Shown piece after piece: positions 41,229 to 50,755 of a stretch of 64,000 bases of DNA. This stretch comes from Mycobacterium dioxanotrophicus (lineage in GTDB: Bacteria > Actinomycetota > Actinomycetes > Mycobacteriales > Mycobacteriaceae), in assembly GCF_002157835.1 (NCBI RefSeq), contig NZ_CP020811.1, positions 1 to 64,000 on the forward strand, in the 5' to 3' direction. Under the pieces are notes generated by a model. The model made no database searches. It was not told the DNA's origin and saw only the letters and a program-made list of their open reading frames with translations. Each line of letters opens with the position of its first letter. Position 1 is the first letter of the stretch. The translations under genes and the position numbers were made by a program.

Positions 41229-41267
41229 CCCCACCTGACCTCCTGGTGTGTTGCCTCGTCGGTGCAT
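41229..41267 (-). pseudogene. 5' remnant of tetR1 (copy 2)
   Basis: The first 13-14 codons of tetR1 (MHRRGNTPGGQVG), separated from the rest by the IS. The native promoter and operator site 1 stay on this side, so the repressor has lost its own control. Confidence 0.8.
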
Positions 41268-41288
41268 TGCGGCCGCTCTCCCGGTTAT

Positions 41289-41323
41289 GGTACCGATAGT
41301 ATCGCAGCGAAACTGCTAGTACC
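41289..41323. promoter_or_regulatory. 35-bp TetR-type operator, site 1 (copy 2)
   Basis: Identical to the site at 5792. It now lies between the IS21-separated tetR1 stub and the thioesterase gene. Confidence 0.75.
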
Positions 41324-41378
41324 GGCGGTCCCGGGTCGGGACGCGGTGGCGGGGCTGCCCGGGTGTGAGGAGGCCGTG

Positions 41379-41891
41379 ATGGGTGCTGATCAGCCGCAGC
41401 GGTTGCCGTCGCACACGCCGACCTGCATGGGCTGCGGGCCGGACAATCCGCACGGTTTGCAGCTGGAGGTGTTTCGGTGCGGTGATGAGGTGTTCGCTGA
41501 TCTGGTGTTCGATGAGCGTCATATCGGCGCGCCCGGGCTCGCGCACGGTGGTGCGATCGCCGCGGCGTGTGATGACGTGCTGGGTTTTTCGTTGTGGATC
41601 GCGGCCACCCCGGCGGTGACGCGCCGTTTGACGGTGGACTATCTGCAGCCGGTGCCGTTGGGGTGCACGCATCGGCTGACCGCGCGGATCGCCGCACGCG
41701 AGGGCCGGGCCCTGCATGTGGAGGGGGTGGGGGTCGGTGTGGACGGTGTCACCCGGTTCACCGCCTCGGCGGTGTTCATCACGGTGGATGCGGCCCATTT
41801 CGCCGCCCACGGTGACATCAGCGGTTTCGGGGAGTTGTTCGCCGAGCTGACCCGCTACGGCGGCCCCGACGCGGGGTCGCGGTCGCGATGA
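41379..41891 (+). CDS. PaaI-type hotdog thioesterase (copy 2)
   Basis: 170 aa, the same protein as at 5882 apart from silent changes. The PGLAHGGAIAAACDDV active-site motif and the GGAGG ribosome site six bases before the ATG are conserved. ATGA overlap with tetR2. Confidence 0.85.
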   Translation: MGADQPQRLPSHTPTCMGCGPDNPHGLQLEVFRCGDEVFADLVFDERHIGAPGLAHGGAIAAACDDVLGFSLWIAATPAVTRRLTVDYLQPVPLGCTHRLTARIAAREGRALHVEGVGVGVDGVTRFTASAVFITVDAAHFAAHGDISGFGELFAELTRYGGPDAGSRSR

Positions 41892-42509
41892 GCGCACCCA
41901 CCGCGACACCCGCAGCCGAGCTCGGCGCCCGCGCCGGCCGGCGGCCGCGGTGCTGGCACGGCGCGAGGCGATCCTGGATGCCGCGTGGGCGGTGGCCTCA
42001 GCACACGGTTTTGACGGGTACAGATGCGTGCGGTGGCCGCGCAGGCCGGCATTGCCGCCAGCTCCCTGTATCGGCATTTCCGATCCAAAAGTCATCTGCT
42101 GGTGACGGTGCTGGCCCGCGAATTCGAACGTCTCGACACCGAATTCGACTGGAGTACCGGTGATCTGGCGCCGCAGGCCCGGCTGGGGCGGTTGACAACG
42201 CACCTGCACACGGCCTGGCAGGCCAACCCGCACCTGACCGAGGCGATGGTGCGTGCGTTCGTCGTGGCCGACACCGAGGCCACCGGCGCGATCGAGCACG
42301 CCGCCGCGGTGATCGAGGACATGCTGGCCCGCACCCTGGGCGGGCCCGCACCCAGCGCACATGACCGGGACGTGGCCAGCCTGATCGCCGATGTGTGGCT
42401 GGCCAACCTGATCGCCGTCATCGGCGGCCGCATCGATGCAGGCCAGGCCCGCGAGCGCATCGACCGGACCGCCCGGCAGCTGACATCCGGACCCGGCGCC
42501 ACCGGTTAG
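41888..42509 (+). CDS. TetR-family repressor 2 (copy 2, frameshifted as printed)
   Basis: Counterpart of 6391. One C is missing near 41911 (ACACCCGC against ACACCCCGC), which breaks the N-terminus, and the shared G loss near 42014 recurs. The remainder, from MRAVAAQAGIAASSLYRHF to the end, is identical to copy 1. Confidence 0.8.
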
Positions 42510-42510
42510 C

Positions 42511-42545
42511 GAGACTAGTAGTATCGCTGCGCTACTCCCAGTACC
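42511..42545. promoter_or_regulatory. 35-bp TetR-type operator, site 2 (copy 2)
   Basis: Same sequence as at 7015; 38 bp before the small conserved gene. Confidence 0.7.
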
Positions 42546-42582
42546 ATAAAGCGACACAATGACGTGTCGAAGGGAGCCGGGC

Positions 42583-43008
42583 ATGCATACCCCCTGGATC
42601 GAGCGGTGCACCGTTCAGCGTGTCTCGTTGCGCGACGGATTGGTGCTCGACCTCGACGATTACAACGAATTGGTGATCGCCACCCCGATCCCGCTGACCC
42701 TGCCGCCGATCGGACCGTCTTATCCCGAAGAGCAGGTCCTCATCGATCCGGGCAACGTCTCGGTCCAGCAGCGTCCACTGCTGGACCTGGCCGGCGCGGT
42801 GTGCACGGGGGCGTGGTGCGACGAGGGCGGCGGGTTGCACCTGGGTTTTTCCCGCGGGCATCGCATCGATGTCGCCCCGCAGGAGGCCGCGACCTCCTGG
42901 GAGCTCTACGGCAAACGCCACGGCTACATGGCATGCCTGCCCCGGGGGCGGGTGCGGGTGGTGCGCCACGACCTGCCCGACGACGAATCTGAGGACACCG
43001 CAAGTTAA
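42583..43008 (+). CDS. Conserved small acidic protein of the efflux module (copy 2)
   Basis: 141 aa, intact. It differs from copy 1 at a few residues (VQQR for AQQR, GGGLHL for DGGLHL, EDTAS for DDAAS), so both copies are under coding constraint and not a perfect recent duplicate. AGGGAG ribosome site conserved. Confidence 0.7.
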   Translation: MHTPWIERCTVQRVSLRDGLVLDLDDYNELVIATPIPLTLPPIGPSYPEEQVLIDPGNVSVQQRPLLDLAGAVCTGAWCDEGGGLHLGFSRGHRIDVAPQEAATSWELYGKRHGYMACLPRGRVRVVRHDLPDDESEDTAS

Positions 43009-43077
43009 TTCACCCCCCACCGCGCCCAGCCGCAACCATGGCCCGAAAGATCGGCGCGGCCCTTCCGATCCTCGTGT

Positions 43078-43112
43078 GGGACTATTAGTATCGTAGCGAT
43101 ACCGATAGTTTC
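43078..43112. promoter_or_regulatory. 35-bp TetR-type operator, site 3 (copy 2)
   Basis: Same core as at 7580, before mmpL. Confidence 0.7.
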
Positions 43113-43132
43113 GTTTCTTGGGAGGCGTGGGG

Positions 43133-46100
43133 ATGGGCGATCGAACCGGAGATGCTGGGCCTTCCCGTGGCCGGCGCGGCGTCGATCTGTCCGGATCTTC
43201 GGAATACAGCGCCCGGTTGGGTCGGCTCGCGGCGTTCACGGTGGGCCACAAGGCATTGGTGATCGGTGGATGGATCGCGGCCGCGGTGGTGCTGGCGCTG
43301 CTGTTCCCGCAGTTGGAGACGGTGGTGCGCCAACAGTCGGTCGATCTGATCCCGCGGGATGTGCCGTCGTTTCAGACCGTAGACCGCATGAGTGAGGCGT
43401 TCGGTGAGCAGGGCTCCAAGACGATGCTGTTCGTCGCGATGCAAGACCCGGCCGGTCTGACCCCCGATAATCAGCTGCGCTATCAGGATCTGGTGGGGCG
43501 ACTGCGCGCCGATCACGACCATGTCCTGCTGGTCCAGGATCTGCTGGCCGACCCGGTCACCAGAACCCAGGCGGTCAGCGGTGACGGCAAGGCCTGGTAT
43601 CTGCCGGTCGGGGTGGCCGGCACGCTCGGGGATCCCACCGCGGCCGAATCCGTGCAAGCCGTGCGCGATCTCACCGACACGGCGTTCGCCAACACATCCA
43701 CCACGGCCTATGTCACGGGGCCACCGGCCACGTTCGCCGATCAGATCGCCTCGGCCGAGCACGACCTGGTGTTCATTTCGATCGCCACCGCCGCGCTGAT
43801 CGCCCTGATCCTGCTGATCGTGTACCGGTCGGTGTTCACCGCACTGCTGCCGCTATTGGTGATCGGGATCAGCCTGGCCGTCGGGCGCGGGGTGCTCTCA
43901 GCACTCGGGGAACTGGGTATGCCCGTCTCGCAGTTCACCGTGGCATTCATGACCGCGATCCTGCTCGGCGCCGGCACCGACTACACCGTGTTTCTGATCA
44001 GCCGCTACCACGAACAACGCCGCGCCCAGGTGCCCGCCGATCAGGCGGTCATCGCAGCCACCGCCAGCATCGGCCGGGTCATCTTGGCCTCGGCGGGCAC
44101 CGTGGCCCTGGCCTTTCTGGCCATGGTGTTCGCCACCTTGAGCGTGTTCGCCGGACTCGGCCCGGCCTGCGCGGTCGCCGTGGCCGTCGGATTCGCCGCC
44201 ACCGTGACCCTGCTGCCACCGGTGCTGGCGCTGGCCGCCACCCGCGGCATCGGCGAACCCAAACCCGACCGCACCCGCCGCTACTGGAACAGCGTGGCCG
44301 TGGCCGTAGTGCGCCGCCCGGTACCACTGCTGGTCATCAGCCTGACCATCCTGGTGGCACTGTCGGCGGCCGCGGCGACCATGACCATCAGCTACGACGA
44401 CCGCCAAGGACAACCCGCCACCACCGCCAGCAACCAGGGCTATCAACTGCTGGACCGCCATTTCCCCAAAGACGTCGTCATCACCGAATTCCTCGTCGTG
44501 CAAAACCCCACCGACATGCGCACCGGCAAGACCCTGGCCGACCTCGACGAGATGGCCTCGCGCATCGCCCAAATCCCGTCCGTGACACGTGTTTCCGGGT
44601 CACCCGACCGGCCGGGCAACGCCTCGACCAAGCCCAACTGTCCTGGCAGAACGGACAAATCGGCGACAAGATGGCCGACTCGGTGGCCCAGGGCAACGAC
44701 CGGCGCAGCGACCTGGACAAGCTCACCCACGGCGCCGACCAACTCGCCGACGGCCTAGCCCAACTCGACACCACCGTGCGCACCGCGCTCACCCCCTGGG
44801 CGGAGCACTCACCCAAGCCGGCACCGCCGGAAAGAGCATGCAGCGCTTCGGCCCGCTGCTGCAACAACTCTCAGCCACCGCACCCGAGGTCGACACCGCC
44901 ATCCAGGCCGGCCCCGGCATCCGGCCCTTGGCCGAACGCGCCCAGAACGCCATCGCAGCCCTCGACCCGCTCGTCACCGCACTCAACACCTCACCGTGGT
45001 GTGTGACCACCCCACAATGCGCCCAGATCCGCGACCAGGTCACCGTGCTGACCACCCTGCGCGACAACGGATTCTTCACCCAACTCGCCACCCTGGGCGA
45101 CCAGTACAACCCGGCCACCAACGCCACCGTCACCGGCACCCTCACCGAAGTGCAACACAGCGTGGCCGCCATGAACAACGCCTTCAAAACCCTCGGCAAC
45201 CCGAAAACCTGGCCGCCAACATCGGCCGACTCCAACACGGCATCAGCCAACTGGCCTCCGGCGCACGCGCCCTGGCCACCGGCGTGCACGCCCTGGCCGA
45301 CAGCAACATCCAAATGCTGTCCGGGATGAGTCAAATCGCGGCCCAACTGCAAAACTCCGCCCGCGCCACCGCCGGATCCGATGCCGCCACCGGCTTCTAC
45401 CTGCCCCCCGAAGCCTTCGACAACCGCCAATTCGCCGACGTCGCCAAACACTTCCTCTCACCCGACGGCAAAACCGCCCGCTTCGCCATCGACACCAGCA
45501 CCGACCCCTACAGCGGCGAGGCGATGAACCTGGCCCGCCAGATCACCGACATCGCCAACACCGCACGACCCAACACCTCCCTGGACCACGCCACCGTCTC
45601 GGTCGCCGGATTCCCCGCCGTCAACTCCGACATCCAACGCCTGCTCTCAGCCGACTTCACCCAACTGGCCATCGCCACCCTGGTCATCGTCGGACTCATC
45701 CTCATCGCCCTGCTGCGCGCCCTGATCGCCCCCCTGTACCTGCTGGGCACCGTCGTGCTGAACTACCTGGCCTCACTCGGTATCGGTGTCATCGTCTTCC
45801 AATGGATCCTCGGCCACGAAATCGCCTGGCCCGTACCACTATTAGCGTTCATCATCCTCGTCGCCGTCGGCGCCGACTACAACATGCTGCTCGTATCCCG
45901 ACTCCGCGAAGAATCCACCCACAACATCCGCGTCGGCGTCCTGCGCACCGTGGCCACCACCGGCTCAGTCATCACCTCCGCCGGCCTCATCTTCGCCGCC
46001 AGCATGTTCGGCCTCATGATCGGATCGGTGGCCATCATGATCCAAACCGGACTCATCATCGGCTGCGGACTGCTGCTGGACACCTTCCTCGTGCGCACCC

Positions 46101-46228
46101 TCACCGTCCCAGCCATCGCCACCCTGCTCCGCCAAGCCAGCTGGTGGCCACAACGCCCCACCACACCCACAACACACCCCACACCCACACCGCAACCAGC
46201 CACCGCCACCGCCACCGCCACAACCTGA
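43133..46228 (+). CDS. mmpL: MmpL-family RND transporter (copy 2, frameshifted as printed)
   Basis: Better preserved than copy 1: the first ~490 codons, including the first TM bundle and proton-relay pair ([10 protein letters not shown]), are in frame. The shared base losses near 44600 (GGG for GGGG) and 44797 (CCCCC for CCCCCC) and one private loss near 45200 follow; the last ~340 codons are again in frame and carry [11 protein letters not shown]. The repaired length is 1032 aa, the same as repaired copy 1. The N-terminal 20 residues and scattered sites differ from copy 1. Confidence 0.87.
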
Positions 46229-46279
46229 CACCGCCAACAAATTCCGGCCACCGCACAGCGCAGATCATCGAGGACAGCA

Positions 46280-46370
46280 CTACAGATAAACCTGTCGCCC
46301 ACGGTCGCAAACACGATCCCAACCACCGTCAGCGACAGTCGAGTACACCCGCAACCGTCCTACAGATAAC
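46280..46370 (+). repeat. Right end of the element, copy 2
   Basis: CTACAGATAA at 46280-46289 and 46360-46369, GTCGAGTACA at 46338-46347: the same layout as copy 1. Flanking sequence changes at 46371. Confidence 0.5.
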
Positions 46371-46721
46371 ATCCCTCCGCTGGCGCTCTTGGCCGCGACT
46401 CACATCTTGGCGCTTTTGTGGAAATTCTCGCCGGAGGAGCTGCCCATCGTCGCGCTCACCGACGCTGCCGAAGCCGCTCCGAGCCTCATCGCGCCTCAGG
46501 TTGACGTTGCGGCCGCGGTTGCCGATCGTCTGCATGCCGCTGGCAAGTGCACCGGCCAATCCCGCGATACGGTCGCCGCGGTGATCCGCATTCTCTACAG
46601 CCCACGCCGAGCGACCATGTCCCAGCGGGAGATTGGCCGGCAGGTCGACATCGGACACGATGCGGTGGGCCGCATCGAGAGCCACGCCGTTGACCTGCTT
46701 GGGGGCCCAGTGGCGGCTTGA
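46371..46721 (+). pseudogene. DUF2637-like membrane protein, 3' fragment with C-terminal HTH
   Basis: An open frame runs straight out of the element end: a hydrophobic segment PPLALLAATHILALLWKF, a linker, then a helix-turn-helix (MSQREIGRQVDIGHDAVGRIE). This resembles the end of actinobacterial DUF2637 plasmid-transfer membrane proteins. The N-terminal TM helices are missing. It is not the continuation of the VirB4-like gene cut at the left end. Confidence 0.55.
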
Positions 46722-47128
46722 GCCGCCCGGGGCGGCGGGCCCCGGCGGCTTCGGGTCCAGGGCTGGCGCGCGGCCGGCGGCGCCGCGCCCCACCTACCCC
46801 CTGGGGGTATATGAATCTCGGCGGCCAGGCCAACCAACCGGCACCCGGTTGGCGGTCGAGAACGATCCCCGTCACCGGGTCCGGTTGCTCGTTTCTTCGG
46901 CCGACGGCCGAAGAGGGCTGGGGGAGTAGCACGGAGCGAAAGCCTTCGCGTCCGTGCTACCAGGCAAGATGGCGGGCGTCGGGGCCTCAGGCGAGCTCGC
47001 GCATCCGCGCGACGGCCCGCCCCGGCGTCGATCCCGACGACCCAAACACATTGCTTCGCAACGCAAAAAAGGGGGCCTCGCACCCATAGGTGACGAGGCC
47101 CCCTTTTTTTGCGCTCGGCGCCGGGTGG
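46722..47128. other. Non-coding, inverted-repeat-rich region
   Basis: No gene. It contains CCAACCGG CAC CCGGTTGG (46834-46852), GTAGCACGGA ... TCCGTGCTAC (46926-46935 / 46951-46960) and the terminator at 47071. Placement between transfer genes makes it a candidate origin of transfer or other cis site; that is inference. Confidence 0.5.
47071..47111. terminator. Bidirectional intrinsic terminator
   Basis: Stem GGGGGCCTCG / CGAGGCCCCC, flanked by an A-run on the left and T8 on the right, so it can stop transcription from both the DUF2637-like side and the minus-strand gene ending at 47129. Confidence 0.85.
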
Positions 47129-48853
47129 TTACACCACCGGCGCGGCCGCGTGCACCGGCATGGCCGGCGCCGCGGTCGGGACAAACGGCGTGGTCGGCTC
47201 CGGTGCCTTGCGGAAGGCGATGAACCCCGTCAGCTTCGCCAACGCGGACACCGGCTGGTACTGGCCGTCCAAATACACCTTCCCGTCGCCACACAGCATC
47301 ACGTAGCGATCCTTGAACACCGCCAAGTCGCCAACCTGAGCGGCGGCCAGGGACGGCAGAGTGTCCTTGATGGGCGTCGAGGTCGGCGGCAGGGTGATCC
47401 CCGCTGCCTTGTACGCGTCCTCTAGCGAGGCGCCACCCAGGTGTGCTCGCGCCGCCGCGGCGGCGGCCGGGGTGGCCGCGGTCGCGTTGGTGCCGTCTGG
47501 ACGCTGCACCAGCGTCGGAGCTGGGGGAGCCGCCGGTGCCGGTCCATCTGGCTTGGCCTCCGGCTTCGGAGCGTCGCCGGCCTGCTCCGTTGTGGTCGGG
47601 GGCGTGGTCTGCTCCTGGTTCTTTTTGGGCTGAGGGCTGTCGTTGTTGTTTTCGCCGTCGCCCGGCTTTTTCTCCTGCTCGTCGCCCTTCGGCTTCTCAT
47701 CGTTGTTGTGATCGGTCTGGTCGTTGCGCCGGTCATCACCAGCGCCCCGCACCGCCGACCCGATGATGCTCCCCAGGTCGCCGAGCGGGTTACCGCCGCC
47801 ACCGGTCAACCCGCCCAGCGCGTTCGGCAGCGCGGAAGCCATCTGGGGCAGCGCGTTGGCCAGCTGGCCGGCGGCATCACTGAAACCGCCTTGGTCATAG
47901 CCGGTCTGTTCGTCGTAGTACGGATCCCCGTACCCGCCGCCGCCGTACGGATCGCCGCCGTAGCCGCTTGCGTACGGATCGGTGGCGCCGTACTCGCCCC
48001 CGACGCCGTAAGGGTCCGTCGCGCCTCCTCCGCCGCCGCCCACGTCGCCGGGGTACTGGTTGCCCAATCCGGTGATCTGGCCCTGGCGCTGGGCGACCAC
48101 AGCTGCAGCATCAGTGATCACCTTGGCGGCCTGATCGGCCTTGTCCTGCATGAATTTGTTGAGCGCCTCGGTTTTCACCACCGACGAATCAGGCGACGTC
48201 TTCTGGTACTCCAGCTCCTTGTCGATGTCGTCCTGCAACGCCTTGAGCTTCTTTTTCGCCTCTGCGTTGTCGTCGACGATCTGCTTGCCCAACGCATCGA
48301 GCTGCTCGTCGAGCGACTTCAGTGCCTCAACCTTTTTCTTCAACGCCTCGGCCGCCTCGGCCTCCTTTTGCGCGGCCGAGCCCTCCCAGCCCGGTTCACC
48401 AGGCTTGGGAGCAGGCTTACCAGGATCACCCGGCTTGCCAGGATCACCCGGCTTGCCAGGATCACCCGGCTTGCCAGGAGTGCCCGGTGCGCCCGCTCCC
48501 GGTGCCTGAGGCGGCTTTTCGACGTCCTTGACCACTGGCGGTACCGGAATACCGCCAATCGTCGGCGCCGCGCCAGGAACCGCCGGTGTCTGACCAGCAG
48601 GAGGCTGCTGGGGTTGCTGTGGAGCTCCAGCAGGGGCCGCGGCCGGCGCCGCCGGGGCCGGCATCAACGGTGGCGGAGCCACCGGCGGCACGAAATCGCC
48701 CGGCTTCGGAGTGGGAGACCCCGACGCGTCGAGCGCCGGCGCCGGCGGCGACTGAGGCGCGGAGGACCCCCCACCGAACAACTTGTCCGCCGCCCACAGC
48801 ACCTGCGTAATGCCGAACATCCCGGTGAACGTATCCGAAAAGCTTGCGCCCAT
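47129..48853 (-). CDS. Large Pro/Gly-rich secreted or surface protein of the transfer region
   Basis: Protein of 574 aa. An N-terminal MGASFSDTFTGMFGITQVLWAADKLFGGG segment has a WXG-like feel. A long Pro/Ala stretch, collagen-like PGKPGD repeats (about residues 125-145), a charged coiled coil (EALKKKVEALKSLDEQLDALGK), a Gly/Tyr/Asp-rich region, and a C-terminal globular part with VGDLAVFKDRYVMLCGDGKVYL follow. That last part resembles the closing region of NlpC/P60-like or DUF4226-associated mycobacterial proteins, but I see no catalytic Cys. ATG at 48853 with AAAGGGA nine bases before. Probably a cell-wall partner of the next gene upstream. Confidence 0.6.
   Translation of the reverse strand: MGASFSDTFTGMFGITQVLWAADKLFGGGSSAPQSPPAPALDASGSPTPKPGDFVPPVAPPPLMPAPAAPAAAPAGAPQQPQQPPAGQTPAVPGAAPTIGGIPVPPVVKDVEKPPQAPGAGAPGTPGKPGDPGKPGDPGKPGDPGKPAPKPGEPGWEGSAAQKEAEAAEALKKKVEALKSLDEQLDALGKQIVDDNAEAKKKLKALQDDIDKELEYQKTSPDSSVVKTEALNKFMQDKADQAAKVITDAAAVVAQRQGQITGLGNQYPGDVGGGGGGATDPYGVGGEYGATDPYASGYGGDPYGGGGYGDPYYDEQTGYDQGGFSDAAGQLANALPQMASALPNALGGLTGGGGNPLGDLGSIIGSAVRGAGDDRRNDQTDHNNDEKPKGDEQEKKPGDGENNNDSPQPKKNQEQTTPPTTTEQAGDAPKPEAKPDGPAPAAPPAPTLVQRPDGTNATAATPAAAAAARAHLGGASLEDAYKAAGITLPPTSTPIKDTLPSLAAAQVGDLAVFKDRYVMLCGDGKVYLDGQYQPVSALAKLTGFIAFRKAPEPTTPFVPTAAPAMPVHAAAPVV
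48415..48486 (-). repeat. 18-bp tandem repeat coding for PGKPGD units
   Basis: About three and a half copies of an 18-bp unit (CGGCTTGCCAGGATCACC on the plus strand) encode the collagen-like track of the protein above. It is a likely site of length variation. Confidence 0.75.
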
Positions 48854-48884
48854 ACCCGTCTATCCCTTTCTCACCAACATCGGT

Positions 48885-50076
48885 TCAGCCACCGACGATC
48901 GCACGCACGATCGCGGCCGCCTTTCCTTCATGTTTCGCATACGCCGATGGATACGCCGACACCTGAACCCGTTGAGCCGCAACGGTCACCGGCAGCGACT
49001 CCCAGTTCGGGATCCTCACCAACTTGTCGTAGAACTTGCCCGCCGACGTCGCCGGGTTCATCAAATCCGCTGTCGCACCCCACGACTGGCGCTGCTGGAA
49101 AGGACCCACCGAATCATGATCATGCCCAGTTCCCACGTGCGGGAGCCGCATCGACTCCGGCACACCAGGATTGGCCAGCACCCGAAGGCCAGACTCCTGC
49201 AATTCTGTCGCCACCGCGATCTGTGCCGCCTTGAGCGGCAGATGCCGCCTCATCGCCTCGGCCACGGTGGCTTTGGCCACCATCACCTGGTGAGAATCCA
49301 AACCGGCGATCGACGCCGGCCCCGGCAGCAGATCACCGCCCGCACCGCCGAACGGCGTACCACCCGGCCGCGGGCCGCCGGACCGCGGCCGCAGAGCGCC
49401 CCCGAGATCCGGCACGGAAAACCCACTGCCCGTCGGCATCCCACCGCCGCGACCCATCGGCAGCCCGCCACCGCCGGGCATCCCGCCCCCTGCCATGCCC
49501 CGACCACCCGGTGGTCGGCGTCGGCGGCGGTGTGGTGGGGTGGTCGTCGTGGTGGGGTGGGGGTGGTGGTGTTCCGGGTGGGGGTGGGGTGCCGTATTGG
49601 GAGGCGATGGCATTCAGGTCGGCTTGGCGGCCGGGCAGGGTGGCGGCGTAGCCGTTGACGACGCCGGCGGATTGGGTGAGGTGGTCGGTTAGGGAGGAGA
49701 CCAGTGCGACGCGGCCGGGGACGCTGCCGGTGTAGGGGGCGAGGGCGCGGGTGGAGTTGTCGGCCGAGACCACCAGGGTGCGGGCGTTGTTGCGGCCGTT
49801 GGTGGTGTCGGCGGCGGTTTGGCGGCCCCAGGCGTCGAGTTGGTTGTCGGCTCCGGTGAAGGTGGAGCGGCGGTTGTCTAGTGCGGTGGCGTTGGATTGT
49901 TCGCGGTTGGCGCTCGGTCCTGACCAGCCTGGGGTGCCGGGTGCGCCGGCGCCGTTGGCTGCGGCGCTGTTCGTCGTGGGTGCTGAGACCCCGAACAGTC
50001 CTTCTACCTCGGCCAGCGAACGTCGCGCGGCCGCCACAAACCCCTCCACGCCATCAGTAAAACCCACCTCCACCAC
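48885..50076 (-). CDS. DUF4226-type protein with lytic-transglycosylase-like C-terminus (frameshifted as printed)
   Basis: About 395 aa when repaired. An N-terminal helical region of DUF4226 type (FVAAARRSLAEVEGLFGVSA ... LDNRRSTFTGADNQLDAWG) is followed by a Pro-rich linker, a Gly-rich GGGMPGGGG track, then a C-terminal domain (AAQIAVATELQESGLRVL, DHDSVGPFQQRQSWG, SAGKFYDKLVRIPNWESL) like muramidase/transglycosylase domains that open the wall during conjugation. One G is missing near 49497, joining PTTGWSGG to MAGGGMPGG. The start is uncertain: GTG codons at 50076, 50073 and 50067 are possible. It lies upstream of the Pro-rich gene in the same direction. Confidence 0.65.
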
Positions 50077-50755
50077 GAGGGCCACCAGCACAACCACCAC
50101 ACAACCGGCAAACGACCACGACCCCGGTTGGCCGCACCAACCGATTCCTCGTGGTAGGCCACACCGACCCGGTTGCGGATCCAAGGTCGGGGAGTATCCC
50201 GATCGACCGCGGGATGGCTCCTTCCTGGTCTTCGGCTTACGGGTCCTACCACGCGGCCCGCCCGGGCGGCGCCGCCGAGGCGGCTTGTTCCCTCCGTTAC
50301 GCAAATTGTTTTCACGCGCTCCCATAGTGAAACGCGCTGTCGCGCGGACCCTTTTAATTCGAATCGCTTTTTTCGTGAAAACAATTTGCTGCACTGCGGG
50401 AATCCCCCGAACGAACCGCGTGGTTTTACGGACCCGCCGAAGACGAGGAAGGAGCCACCCTAATATCCCTGTGCCGCAGGTTGCTACACATCGACGCGCT
50501 ACGCGCGACCGTGATTTATAGATATTTCTGCCCTCCGGGCGGGGCCTCGACTCAGAGGGTGCCACAAAAGCTAATGACACTAATGGACAGGCGCGAAATA
50601 AACAAGAACCACCAAAAAGAATGTTCATAAGAATTTGCTGAAATCTCTTGTTGGCTGGACAATCAGATACTAGAATCGAATATAGATCGAGCAGCACTGA
50701 TCACCTCAATTCAGAGGCAAATTCGGCCTCAGAAATCAAAACAGGGGAAATTCAA
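50077..50755. other. Non-coding region with a long inverted repeat, upstream of ssb
   Basis: About 680 bp without a supported gene. Its core is a 241-bp imperfect inverted repeat (50216-50456). The last 250 bp before ssb are relatively AT-rich and likely hold promoters. It is a candidate replication or transfer origin, or a MITE-like relic. Confidence 0.5.
50216..50456. repeat. Long inverted repeat / cruciform candidate
   Basis: Outer arms of 41 bp (50216-50256 and 50416-50456) begin GGCTCCTTCCT and end ACCACGCGG, with 20 of the first 21 positions matching. Inner arms GCAAATTGTTTTCACG (50301-50316) and its exact reverse complement (50374-50389) enclose 57 bp containing TTAATTCGAA. Confidence 0.75.

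Larger units (their letters stand above)
31881..46370 (+). mobile_element. Tn554-like recombinase-trio element, copy 2 (complete, with IS21 insertion)
   Basis: Second copy of the element, about 14.5 kb, or 11.8 kb without the IS. The right end (46370) is fixed by divergence from copy 1. The left end is inferred: TTATCAGTAG at 31881-31890 matches the inverse of the right-end CTACAGATAA in nine of ten bases and coincides with truncation of the VirB4-like gene. Gene order: upstream hypothetical, HTH-ImmA/IrrE, tnpA, tnpB, tnpC, tetR1, thioesterase, tetR2, small conserved gene, mmpL. It differs from copy 1 in patches rather than evenly. Confidence 0.85.

Noticed and set aside
46834..46960. CRISPR-like repeats
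   Set aside because: Single inverted repeats without regular spacing or repeated units; no cas genes nearby.
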